The notes beneath the pieces were generated by a model. It did not search any database. It worked only from the letters and a program-made list of their open reading frames with translations, and was not told the origin of the DNA. The translations under genes and the position numbers were made by a program. From an uncultured Bacteroidales bacterium (GTDB lineage Bacteria > Bacteroidota > Bacteroidia > Bacteroidales > Bacteroidaceae): 51,031 bases of DNA. Position 1 is the stretch's first letter, and each line of letters opens with the position of its first letter. Positions 26,274 to 33,506 of the stretch are shown here, piece by piece. Location: NCBI GenBank assembly GCA_902787575.1, contig CADAGX010000025.1, positions 1-51,031 of the forward strand. Direction: 5' to 3'.

Positions 26274-26301
26274 CAAAGGTAATTTGTTTTGCGTACTTTT
26301 G
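26274..26301. promoter_or_regulatory. Face-to-face divergent promoters for alaS and the MerR gene
   Basis: Minus-strand TACCTTTG at 26274-26281 (alaS) and plus-strand TACTTTTG at 26294-26301 (MerR-family gene) are separated by only 12 bp. Each polymerase footprint would cover the other -7 box, so the two promoters should compete. Confidence 0.6.
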
Positions 26302-26342
26302 CAAGCGAAAACCGCACAAAAGACGTTTCCGCGCTCAAAAAC

Positions 26343-26690
26343 ATGGCACTCAACACGAACAAAACGCTGAAGAAATACTACTCCATCTCAGAGGTGGCCG
26401 ACCAGTTTGGCGTGGCCGAATCCGTTTTGCGCTACTGGGAGAAGGAGTTCCCGCAGGTTATCGCTCCGCGAAAGAGTGGTCGAAACGTGCGACAGTATAC
26501 GGTAGAGGACATTGCGCAGATACGCATTGTCTATAATCTGCTCAAAGTACGGGGCATGAAGATTGCCGCTGCGCGGCAAGCTATTGCCGGAAACCGTCAG
26601 GGCGCAACCGACCTCTCGGAACTGCTCGACCGTCTGCAGGCTGTCCGCTCCGAGTTGGTGAGCATCCGCCAAGAGCTGGGAGAACTTTGA
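26343..26690 (+). CDS. MerR-family transcriptional regulator
   Basis: 115 aa from the ATG at 26343 (MALNTNKTLKKYYS); the longer open frame from 26289 would begin inside the promoter. A winged helix-turn-helix of the MerR type: YYSISEVADQFGVAESVLRYW, then EKEFPQV, RKSGRNVRQYTVEDIAQI, followed by a C-terminal helix (about 80-115) that would form the dimer coiled coil. No effector domain is present. Short MerR proteins of this kind are conserved in Bacteroidetes with no known target. The gene is divergent from alaS through overlapping promoters. Confidence 0.88.
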   Translation: MALNTNKTLKKYYSISEVADQFGVAESVLRYWEKEFPQVIAPRKSGRNVRQYTVEDIAQIRIVYNLLKVRGMKIAAARQAIAGNRQGATDLSELLDRLQAVRSELVSIRQELGEL

Positions 26691-26697
26691 AAAGCTG

Positions 26698-26750
26698 AAA
26701 AGCCGCAAGGCTTTTGGACTTTTGGGTTAGGGATTGGATGAGCCCTAACC
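26698..26750 (+). terminator. Hairpins between the MerR gene and the convergent lipoprotein gene
   Basis: AAAAGCC-GCAA-GGCTTTT (26698-26715) just after the MerR stop, and GGTTAGGG/CCCTAACC (26725-26732 with 26743-26750). The first has flanking A and T runs and fits a short intrinsic terminator. Confidence 0.5.
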
Positions 26751-26782
26751 TCACAGCCTAATAACCTTATAACCTCAAAACC

Positions 26783-27304
26783 TTACTTAGTGATTGTAAA
26801 GTCGAGCCCGTCGTGTGGCTCGTCGTTTAGGAAGTATGAAGTGCTGACTTCGGTGCGCTTCTCTTCCTCCAGATATCTGTATGCATACGAGAAGCGGAAT
26901 ACATCCTGTGAGCCGTCGGGCCACGAGAGGGTGAACGTCTCGTTCGTATAGGTTTTCTCTCCGTCCCATTCGCCCACCATAAGCAGATGCATGTTTGAGC
27001 GGCGGTCGAAGTAAAGGCCGAGTCCGTAGAAACGCTTCTCTCCTTCAGCGGTATGATACGTTGAGAGGTCGAGCACTGGATATGTGCGGCCGCGATATTG
27101 CATAGAGATTTCGCTTGCATTGAGCGGATTCAAGCCGTCGAGCAGACTCTTGCCTTCCTGATTGACCACGCTAATCGTGAAAGAGAAGGGCACCAGCGTC
27201 TCTCTGCCATCCTCGGGACTGGGTTGTCGCACTTGGTTGTCGTCATCGCTGCAAGCCAATATTGTTGCGGCCAGCAAGAGGGAGAGTAAAATGCGGAATT
27301 TCAT
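26783..27304 (-). CDS. Putative lipoprotein, Bacteroidales, function unknown
   Basis: 173 aa with a lipoprotein signal peptide (MKFRILLSLLLAATILAC, then SDDDNQ). The acidic residues after the lipobox Cys fit the Bacteroidetes lipoprotein export signal for surface display. The rest looks like an immunoglobulin-like beta-sandwich (LVPFSFTISVVNQEGKSL, YPVLDLSTYH, WDGEKTYTNETFTLSWPDGS). I do not recognise a family with a known role. It is the last gene of the minus-strand operon with rsmD (28-nt gap), probably carried along by position rather than function. Confidence 0.72.
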   Translation of the reverse strand: MKFRILLSLLLAATILACSDDDNQVRQPSPEDGRETLVPFSFTISVVNQEGKSLLDGLNPLNASEISMQYRGRTYPVLDLSTYHTAEGEKRFYGLGLYFDRRSNMHLLMVGEWDGEKTYTNETFTLSWPDGSQDVFRFSYAYRYLEEEKRTEVSTSYFLNDEPHDGLDFTITK

Positions 27305-27331
27305 TCGGATTAGGGATTAAGGGTGAAGGAA

Positions 27332-27880
27332 TTAGAGATTGGGGCTGCTTCTGAAAAACGAGAAGTTGACGCTTCCGTAAGCTCTGTGCTCTACAAAGGC
27401 GGGATGAGAAGAGAAGTCTTGCTGCTTGCCGTGCTCGAGCACGAAGAGACCTTCGGACTTCAGTATGTTGTGCGAGAGCACGAGGTCTGGCAACGCTTCC
27501 AGCTGAGGCAATGCGTATGGAGGGTCGGCAAAGACGAAGTCGAACTGCTCGCGGCACTTAGTCAGAAATCGGAAAACGTCGGCTCGTAGCGGGCATGCGG
27601 CCGTGTCCTGTAGCTTGGCAAGGAAGGCACGGATGAATCCGTAGTGGAGCGCATCCTGCTCAACACTCACCACGCGGCTGCAACCGCGACTCAGCAGTTC
27701 GAGCGTGATGCTGCCTGTACCGGCAAAGAGGTCGAGTGCCGAGGGCCCGGACGAGAAATCGATGTAGCCTTGCAGCACATTGAAGAGGTTTTCCTTGGCA
27801 AAGTCCGTGGTGGGACGAGCCTTAAAGCTGCGCGGCACCTCGAAGTGGCGGCCTTTGTATTTTCCGGTGACGACTCGCAT
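27332..27880 (-). CDS. rsmD: 16S rRNA (guanine-N2)-methyltransferase RsmD
   Basis: Methylates G966 (E. coli numbering) of 16S rRNA in assembled 30S particles. 182 aa from the start MRVVTGKYKGRHF at 27880; the open frame extends to 28009, but those residues lie over the upstream gene and lack family similarity. Motifs: RPTTDFAKENLFNVL, the SAM-binding ALDLFAGTGSITLELLSRG, and the catalytic DPPY (FVFADPPYALPQ). It sits 11 nt downstream of the DUF3822 gene, an arrangement seen widely in Bacteroidetes. Confidence 0.95.
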   Translation of the reverse strand: MRVVTGKYKGRHFEVPRSFKARPTTDFAKENLFNVLQGYIDFSSGPSALDLFAGTGSITLELLSRGCSRVVSVEQDALHYGFIRAFLAKLQDTAACPLRADVFRFLTKCREQFDFVFADPPYALPQLEALPDLVLSHNILKSEGLFVLEHGKQQDFSSHPAFVEHRAYGSVNFSFFRSSPNL

Positions 27881-27891
27881 GGCACACAGGC

Positions 27892-28617
27892 TTATTCTTT
27901 CGTTTCCGAAAGGTGGGAAATGTAGCGGCCAAGCATCTCGCCGAGACTCTCCGAAGCGCCGGAGAGGATGAGTTCGTCTCGCTGAACGTCCAGATTGAGG
28001 CTGCGCCATGCAGCCAGCAGGTAATAGACGCGGTCGGAATCGGTGGCTGCAGTGTAGCTGCCCGAGAATAGGAACTTGCCGCGAGCAAAGAGGCAGACGG
28101 TCATACGCTGCGGTCCGATGTAGGCGAAGAGCCGTTTTGCGTCACCTTTGCCCACCTGCTGAGCCGAGGCTTCGATGAGCGCCCCTTGCAGACTACGCAA
28201 CTGCACGTCTGGATACGACTGGCGTACCACCTGCTCCGTTCGGGTGCTCAGTCCGTAGAGCAAGACCACTTCCTGTGGAGCCAGGATTTCGTGGCGCAGT
28301 TCGGTGGCCGCGAAGTTGGCATTGGGGAAGTTGAGGCGGAATACGGCTGCAGCATCGCTTGTGCGGAATTCATCGAGCGGCAGCAGTGTCGTCTCGGTGT
28401 CGGCCAGCAGCCACACTTCCTCGAAGCGCAAATCCATGATGCGCGGCCGAGTCAGAGCGTGGCGCAAGAGTGCGTACAGGTCTGCTCCAGCTTCGAGTTC
28501 GGTGTCCTCTCTTTGCAGGATTTTGCCGTCTCGGTAGGTGGATAAAGAAAATCCATCCGCAGCAACGCGGATGGATAGTCTATACGTGTAGAGTTTTTTA
28601 CTCCCAGTTTCCAGCAT
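27892..28617 (-). CDS. DUF3822 family protein
   Basis: About 241 aa from the second ATG (MLETGSKKLYTYRLSIRV, 28617); an ATG 10 codons earlier (28647) is also open. It has the layout of an actin/Hsp70-like ATPase fold (VWLLADTETTLLPL; RLFAYIGPQRMTVCLFARGKFLFSGSY; ..ELILSGA), as expected of DUF3822 proteins, but without confirmed activity. The family is normally encoded beside rsmD in Bacteroidetes, as here. The start overlaps the 3' end of the upstream membrane-protein gene by 20 nt or more, which indicates translational coupling. Confidence 0.82.
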   Translation of the reverse strand: MLETGSKKLYTYRLSIRVAADGFSLSTYRDGKILQREDTELEAGADLYALLRHALTRPRIMDLRFEEVWLLADTETTLLPLDEFRTSDAAAVFRLNFPNANFAATELRHEILAPQEVVLLYGLSTRTEQVVRQSYPDVQLRSLQGALIEASAQQVGKGDAKRLFAYIGPQRMTVCLFARGKFLFSGSYTAATDSDRVYYLLAAWRSLNLDVQRDELILSGASESLGEMLGRYISHLSETKE

Positions 28618-29287
28618 TATTATTCCAGTTGTTGCCGGCGTCGCCAATCTTCAGTCCTGCATAAGCGCCCTTGGCGTCTGCATCCTCCTGACGATTGTAA
28701 ATCAGTCGCTTGCCAGCCTTGCCCATTCCCTTGAGGAAGCAGCTGTCGGGTGCGTTACACTCCATTACCTGAATGATGGAGCCCGAGCGGGTGGTGTTGG
28801 GTACGGCAATGACCTCGAACGTGTCGCCCTTCGAGAAGGGGATGTATCGCAGCGAGTCGAGTACGAAACCCTCGTAGCTGAACAGCGAGTCCATCACCGG
28901 ACGCCAGAGCGTGTCGCGGCGGAAGTTCTGCAGGCCGTTGGCAATGATGGCTGCTTGGTCGCCACTGTTCACAATGGCGGCTGCCGAACTCTCGGTCAGA
29001 CCTTTGTCCATCTGCTCGTCGCTCAGTACACCGGCTTTCTTCACAAACGGGAGGCTGTCATTCTTTATAAAGTCGGTCAGCACGTTCCAGTCGGCGCAGT
29101 ATTCGCCGTCGTGACGCGACTTGTAAGCCTCCTCGGCACTACGGATTTCCAGCAGTCGGGCCTTTACCACTGCTTCGCGGGCTGCCACTTCTGCATCGAA
29201 GTCTTGTGTGTCTTTGATACTACGCCAGCAGATGAACAACAGACCGATGGCGCAAATGCCCAAAACAACATTCTCTACCTTTTTCAT
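28598..29287 (-). CDS. Conserved membrane-anchored protein, function unknown
   Basis: 229 aa. One N-terminal membrane helix (VENVVLGICAIGLLFICW, residues about 4-22) anchors a periplasmic domain. A helix with heptad character (EVAAREAVVKARLLEIRSAEEAYKS, about residues 33-58) leads to 'HDGEYCADWNVLTDFIKND', reminiscent of pilin-like or type II pseudopilin folds, but without a prepilin cleavage motif. Asn/Gly-rich C-terminus. It is the first gene of the operon with DUF3822 and rsmD and has its own TACTTTTG box upstream. I do not know its function. Confidence 0.68.
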   Translation of the reverse strand: MKKVENVVLGICAIGLLFICWRSIKDTQDFDAEVAAREAVVKARLLEIRSAEEAYKSRHDGEYCADWNVLTDFIKNDSLPFVKKAGVLSDEQMDKGLTESSAAAIVNSGDQAAIIANGLQNFRRDTLWRPVMDSLFSYEGFVLDSLRYIPFSKGDTFEVIAVPNTTRSGSIIQVMECNAPDSCFLKGMGKAGKRLIYNRQEDADAKGAYAGLKIGDAGNNWNNNAGNWE

Positions 29288-29323
29288 GTCTTATTTCTAA
29301 ATTAATTTGTAACTTCGCAGCCA

Positions 29324-29331
29324 CAAAAGTA
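29324..29331 (-). promoter_or_regulatory. -7 box of the rsmD operon
   Basis: TACTTTTG on the minus strand, 36 bp before the ATG at 29287. It matches TAnnTTTG. Confidence 0.5.
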
Positions 29332-29382
29332 GAAAAAAGAATTCAATTACGCAGTATTTCGTCCCAACTTTTTGCAAAAAGA

Positions 29383-30828
29383 ATGTCGAATAGAGGTGAT
29401 TTGGCCACTTTGGTGGTGCAGAACTTGGGCTTCGAGCCCACTCCGGAGCAGGAATTAGCCATCCGCCAGTGTGCCGACTTCCTGCTGTCGCGGGCAGACG
29501 ACCAAGTGTTCTTGCTTACCGGATATGCCGGCACGGGCAAGACGTCGCTCGTCTCTGCAGTGGTGAAGACGTTGCGCGAGCTTAAGCAACCCGTCATGCT
29601 GCTGGCACCTACGGGCCGTGCCGCCAAGGTCTTCTCGCTCTACGCCCAGACACCGGCTTACACCATCCACAAGAAGATTTACCGCCAGAAGTCGCTCTCC
29701 GACCCCGATACGTTTCAGGCCAATGTGAACCTCCACAAGCATACACTATTCCTTGTGGACGAGGCGTCTATGATAGCAAACGACGGGCTTGGCAGTTCGA
29801 TGTTTGGCACGGGCCGCCTGCTGGACGACCTGATACACTACGTCTATTCGTGCGAAGGCTGCCGCCTGATGCTGATTGGCGACACGGCGCAGCTGCCTCC
29901 GGTGGGTAAGCAGCAGAGCCCGGCACTCAGTACACCCGTGTTGCGCGGCTACGGATTGCAGGTGCATGGCACCTGCCTGACGCAGGTTGTCCGGCAGCGA
30001 GGCGCCTCGGGCATCCTCTGGAATGCCACACAGTTGCGCCTCTGCCTCTCCGAGATGCAGGTCTTCGCCTTCCCGCGGCTGAGACTGAATGGCTTCCCGG
30101 ACATCAGGGTAATGCCAGGCGACGAACTTATCGAGGCGCTCGAGGACAGCTTCTACCATGTGGGACACGACGAGACAATCGTCATCACCCGCTCGAACAA
30201 GCGGGCCAACATCTTCAACTGCGGCATCCGGGCGCGCATCCTCGACTTCGAGGAAGAGCTTTGCGGTGGCGACCAGATAATGGTGGCCAAGAACAACTAT
30301 TTCTGGGCAGAGCAGAATCGCGACGCGAGCGAGCCACGTGGACACGAGGCGATGCCCTTCATTGCCAACGGTGACGTGGCAGTGGTCATTCGCGTACACA
30401 ACGAACGGAAGTTCTACGGCTTCCGCTTTGCCGACGTGCTGCTGCGCTTTCCCGATTACGATAACCGCGAGATGGAAGTCACCGTGTTGCTCGACACCCT
30501 GCAGAGCGAGGCACCGGCACTGACACACGAGGCGCAGGAGCAACTCTTCCAAGCCGTCTGGGAGGACTATCCCGAAATCAAGGATCGCCGCCTGCGGGCA
30601 CAGCGCATCAAGGAGGACATCTACTACAATGCACTGCAGATAAAGTATGCCTACGCCGTCACCTGCCACAAGGCACAGGGCGGACAGTGGAGCCACGTCT
30701 ATATAGACCAAGGCTACGTCACTCAGGAGATGCTCTCGGCCGACTACTTCCGCTGGCTCTACACGGCTCTCACACGCGCCACCGAACGCGTCTATCTGGT
30801 CAACTGGCCGGCGGCACAAGTGGAGTAA
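29383..30828 (+). CDS. RecD-like superfamily 1 DNA helicase
   Basis: 481 aa ATP-dependent DNA helicase lacking RecBCD-specific N-terminal domains. Helicase motifs in order: Q-like LGFEPTPEQELAI; Walker A TGYAGTGKTSL (about residues 47-57); Ia LLAPTGRAAKVF; Walker B/II LFLVDEASMI; III LMLIGDTAQLPPVG; IV region VVRQRGASG; V YAVTCHKAQGGQW (about 425); VI YTALTRATERVYLVNWP at the C-terminus. This corresponds to an AAA_30 plus UvrD_C_2 arrangement common in Bacteroidetes. The likely role is in DNA repair or recombination; the partner is unknown. It is divergent from the rsmD operon and its end faces nagB. Confidence 0.9.
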   Translation: MSNRGDLATLVVQNLGFEPTPEQELAIRQCADFLLSRADDQVFLLTGYAGTGKTSLVSAVVKTLRELKQPVMLLAPTGRAAKVFSLYAQTPAYTIHKKIYRQKSLSDPDTFQANVNLHKHTLFLVDEASMIANDGLGSSMFGTGRLLDDLIHYVYSCEGCRLMLIGDTAQLPPVGKQQSPALSTPVLRGYGLQVHGTCLTQVVRQRGASGILWNATQLRLCLSEMQVFAFPRLRLNGFPDIRVMPGDELIEALEDSFYHVGHDETIVITRSNKRANIFNCGIRARILDFEEELCGGDQIMVAKNNYFWAEQNRDASEPRGHEAMPFIANGDVAVVIRVHNERKFYGFRFADVLLRFPDYDNREMEVTVLLDTLQSEAPALTHEAQEQLFQAVWEDYPEIKDRRLRAQRIKEDIYYNALQIKYAYAVTCHKAQGGQWSHVYIDQGYVTQEMLSADYFRWLYTALTRATERVYLVNWPAAQVE

Positions 30829-30846
30829 TCCACCTCTTATATATAT

Positions 30847-30946
30847 GGCATGCGTCGCATGCGTTCACGCCACACGTCGCATGCGTTCACGCGACGCGTC
30901 GCAAGTCGTCACGCCACACGTCGCTGTGAAGCAAACTACGTGTGGC
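30847..30946. repeat. 22-bp-period repeat array, locus 4
   Basis: Five cores start at 30847, 30869, 30891, 30913 and 30935, each 22 bp apart (for example GCCACACGTCGC, GCGACGCGTCGC, GCCACACGTCGC, ACTACGTGTGGC). Whole 22-bp units are nearly identical at 30855-30876 and 30877-30898. It begins 18 bp after the helicase stop codon and lies between the convergent helicase and nagB genes. Confidence 0.85.
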
Positions 30947-30966
30947 TGTGCGCGAACATTCATGCG

Positions 30967-31001
30967 AAAAAAAAGCGTGCACGCCACGAGGGCGCGCACG
31001 C
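30967..31001 (-). terminator. Terminator of nagB
   Basis: GCGTGC (30975-30980) and CGCC (30982-30985) pair with GGCG (30991-30994) and GCACGC (30996-31001). On the minus strand the stem is followed by TTTTTTTT. Strong intrinsic terminator 32 bp beyond the nagB stop. Confidence 0.8.
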
Positions 31002-31032
31002 AGGGCTATTCTGTCACCAGAGGCTGGCGGAC

Positions 31033-31824
31033 TTACAGGTTGTCTCGCTCTATGTCGAGGAAATACTTGTACGTGCCGTGCTTCAGTTCGTCGGTGGCCG
31101 CTTCGTCGCAGACGATGATAGCGCGCGGATGGAGCTGCAGGGCGCTGATGGTCCACTCCTGGCTGACAGCGCCTTCGATGGCGTGCTTTAGGGCGCGAGC
31201 CTTGTTGTGGCCGTTGCAGACGATGAGCACCTCGCGGGCTGCCATCACTGTACCCACGCCTACGGTCATGGCCGTGTGGGGCACCTGGGACGTGTCGCCA
31301 CCGAAGAAGCGGCTGTTGGCAATGATGGTGTCGGTGGTGAGGCTCTTCACGCGTGTGCGGCTGCAGAGCGAGCTGAATGGCTCGTTGAAGGCGATGTGTC
31401 CGTCGGGACCAATGCCGCCCATGAAGAGGTCGATGCCGCCAGCGGCCTCGATGGCTTTCTCGTAGTCGGCACACTCCTTGGCCAAGTCGGGTGCATTGCC
31501 ATTGAGGATATGCACGTTCTCTTTCTTTATGTCTACGTGGCTGAAGAAGTTGGTCCACATGAAGCTGTGATAGCTCTCGGGATGCTCCTCGGGCAGACCG
31601 ACATACTCGTCCATGTTGAAGGTGACAACGTGCTGGAAACTTACCTTGCCGGCTTTGTAGAGTTCCACAAGGTGCTTGTAGAGACCAAGCGGAGAACTTC
31701 CGGTGGGGCAGCCCAGAATGAACGGCTTCTCGGCCGTGGGTTTTGCCGCATTGATGCGTGCGGCTACATACTCGGCAGCCCAGCGACTGAGCTCCGCGTA
31801 GTTAGGTTCAATAATTACTCTCAT
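31033..31824 (-). CDS. nagB: Glucosamine-6-phosphate deaminase
   Basis: Converts glucosamine 6-phosphate to fructose 6-phosphate and ammonia, linking amino sugars to glycolysis. 263 aa, against 266 in E. coli, with the catalytic residues at identical numbers: Asp72 (NMDEYVGL), Asp141 and His143 ([13 protein letters not shown]) and Glu148. The substrate-phosphate loop is [12 protein letters not shown]. It is encoded 43 nt after the TolB-like lipoprotein gene on the same strand. No nagA or regulator is nearby, so how it is controlled is not visible. Confidence 0.97.
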   Translation of the reverse strand: MRVIIEPNYAELSRWAAEYVAARINAAKPTAEKPFILGCPTGSSPLGLYKHLVELYKAGKVSFQHVVTFNMDEYVGLPEEHPESYHSFMWTNFFSHVDIKKENVHILNGNAPDLAKECADYEKAIEAAGGIDLFMGGIGPDGHIAFNEPFSSLCSRTRVKSLTTDTIIANSRFFGGDTSQVPHTAMTVGVGTVMAAREVLIVCNGHNKARALKHAIEGAVSQEWTISALQLHPRAIIVCDEAATDELKHGTYKYFLDIERDNL

Positions 31825-31867
31825 CTTTTTGGTTATTGGTTATGGGTTAGTGGTTAGATTTACTGAC

Positions 31868-33487
31868 TTACGATTTGCGTCCCGCCCTCGGGAGGGCTAA
31901 TGGGGAGGGGCCGGATATACCATTTACTTCCTCCCCTCGCGGAAGGGTCGGGGAGGGGGCTTTATATGTTGCTTTCTCGCCTTCGGTCTCGTAGATGCAC
32001 TTGCGGAGTTTCTCGGGGCTGATGTGCACTGCATCACGTGTCAGCTCGGGCACATTGTAGCTCTTCAGCAGCAGCGTGTTGTGCTCGGGGTCTTCTTGCG
32101 GCAGGAGGAAGGCTTTGTGGGCCTGTCCTTCGCGGTCGAAATAGGCAATGAAGGCGCGGCTGTAGTTCTTGTCGAGGCGGCGGCTGGCGAAGGCTATCCA
32201 ACGGCCATTGCTGCTCCACGAATGGTAGCTGTCCGGCGCACCGATGCTGTTGGCAGCCGAGAGGGCATAGCAGGTGTCGCGCTGCAGGTCTTTGACCCAG
32301 AGGTCGCTGCTCATGTGCCAGATGTGGAACTGTCCGTAGCGGCCAAGGGTGTAGAGCACGTAACGACCATCGGGACTGACACGGGGCACACTGAGGCTGT
32401 GGTGGGTGCGAGAGACGTTCACCTCGAGCTTCGGCTGTCCGAAAGTACGGGTCTCGGGGTCAAAGTCGAGGCTCCAAAGGTCGTAGTAGAGGCTATCGTT
32501 CTTGGCTATCACGTGCATGGGCAGTATGCTGTCGGGCACGCTCAAGTCCACAGTGTGCGTGAGGTCTGCATTGCAGTAGAAGAGTTTCCGTCCGTCGGGG
32601 CTCCAGCAGGGGAAGGTCTCGAGCTGGTCGCGCGAGCGCAAGATGTGCGTCACCTCGTTGCGGTCGGCATCGTAGAGCAGGAGGTCGCTGGCTTCGTCGA
32701 GCACTTCCACCTTCTCTTGGTGATAGATGTGGAAGGTCTGGCCCGTCTTGTTGGTGCTGAAGGCCACCAGCCGCTGTGTAGGGTGCCACGAAGGATAGAC
32801 ACCGGCCGTGATGATGGTGCTGTCCTTTATCTGCACCTTGCGTGCTTCGTCTCCGTGAATGATTATGGTTCCGCCGTGACTGGCTCGGACGTGGAAGAGC
32901 ATGTCTTCGGTGCGGTAGTTGCGATAGTTGTGGCAGTTGATGCAGTGGTTGTGACTGTCATCGTACTTGCGGTTGTTCTCGTAGATGGGGTGCTGCGAGA
33001 AGTTGGTGAGGTTGCGCTGGTATAGACCCAACTGGCGATACAGCTCGTAGCCCGGCTCAATGAGTCGATAGCTCAGGAAACTGTCTATCTCCTCTTCGGC
33101 TACGCTGAGGTGTTGGTCGGGATAGCGCACCCAACCGCTGTCTGCGAGGCAGGCATAGATGCTGACGGCTACGTCGTGGCCGCGAGCAGCTTGAAGGAGC
33201 GAGCGCCACTGGGTGGTGTCGATCCTGACCTTACCGTCTGCGCCGCCACCGACTGCTAATTCGGCGCCCTCGGTCTGATAATGCACCACCACTTGCTGCA
33301 GGGCGCTGTCCGTTACCATGAAATTCAGCGGAGCGATGTTGGGTGGTATCACCACATCTGCGTAGTCGGGGAAAGTGGCGGCTGGGCGGTCGAGTTGCTT
33401 ATAGTCGGCTGGCAGCTGGGCCGTCTTCTGCTGGCAGGCGGCCAAGAGCAGAAGGCCGACGAGTGAGAGATATGCTAATTTTTTCAT
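31868..33487 (-). CDS. TolB/PD40-like beta-propeller lipoprotein with one CXXCH haem motif
   Basis: 539 aa. Lipoprotein signal peptide (MKKLAYLSLVGLLLLAAC, Cys18). Residues 182-186 are CINCH, a haem-c attachment motif within 'HNHCINCHNYRN'. The C-terminal two thirds are PD40/WD40-like propeller blades: SWHPTQRLVAFSTNKTG, CWSPDGRKLFYCNAD, RVSPDGRYVLYTLGRYG, SWSSNGRWIAFASRR. Conserved with the DUF6057-like membrane protein upstream (19-nt gap). The last 30 or so residues (..APSPTLPRGEEV.. GPSPLALPRAGRKS) are translated from GC-rich repeats at 31890-31965, so the native C-terminus was probably near ..EKATYK. Whether haem is attached, and what the propeller binds, is unknown. Confidence 0.78.
   Translation of the reverse strand: MKKLAYLSLVGLLLLAACQQKTAQLPADYKQLDRPAATFPDYADVVIPPNIAPLNFMVTDSALQQVVVHYQTEGAELAVGGGADGKVRIDTTQWRSLLQAARGHDVAVSIYACLADSGWVRYPDQHLSVAEEEIDSFLSYRLIEPGYELYRQLGLYQRNLTNFSQHPIYENNRKYDDSHNHCINCHNYRNYRTEDMLFHVRASHGGTIIIHGDEARKVQIKDSTIITAGVYPSWHPTQRLVAFSTNKTGQTFHIYHQEKVEVLDEASDLLLYDADRNEVTHILRSRDQLETFPCWSPDGRKLFYCNADLTHTVDLSVPDSILPMHVIAKNDSLYYDLWSLDFDPETRTFGQPKLEVNVSRTHHSLSVPRVSPDGRYVLYTLGRYGQFHIWHMSSDLWVKDLQRDTCYALSAANSIGAPDSYHSWSSNGRWIAFASRRLDKNYSRAFIAYFDREGQAHKAFLLPQEDPEHNTLLLKSYNVPELTRDAVHISPEKLRKCIYETEGEKATYKAPSPTLPRGEEVNGISGPSPLALPRAGRKS
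31884..31967. repeat. GC-rich palindromic repeats in the 3' end of the propeller lipoprotein gene
   Basis: Two blocks, CCCGCCCTCGGGAGGGC (about 31880-31896) and CCTCCCCTCGCGGAAGGGTC with GGGGAGGGGGCTTT (about 31930-31967). Both belong to the family at 3391-3420 and 3763-3794. They encode the odd Pro/Arg-rich C-terminus of the lipoprotein. Confidence 0.6.
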
Positions 33488-33506
33488 TGCTTTCGTTCTT
33501 GATTTT

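Noticed and set aside
26700-26790. Telomere-like TTAGGG/CCCTAA runs as a replication or dif-type site
   Set aside because: They are short imperfect AG-rich leader-type repeats seen before several genes, and here form a simple hairpin between convergent genes.
30847-30946. CRISPR-like array (regular repeats with variable spacers)
   Set aside because: Repeats are only 12 bp with 10-bp linkers, orientation alternates, and no cas genes are present. CRISPR units are much longer.
30850-31191. 113-aa open frame beginning RRMRSRHTSHAF
   Set aside because: It is a translation of the 22-bp repeat array and then of nagB antisense; not a protein gene.
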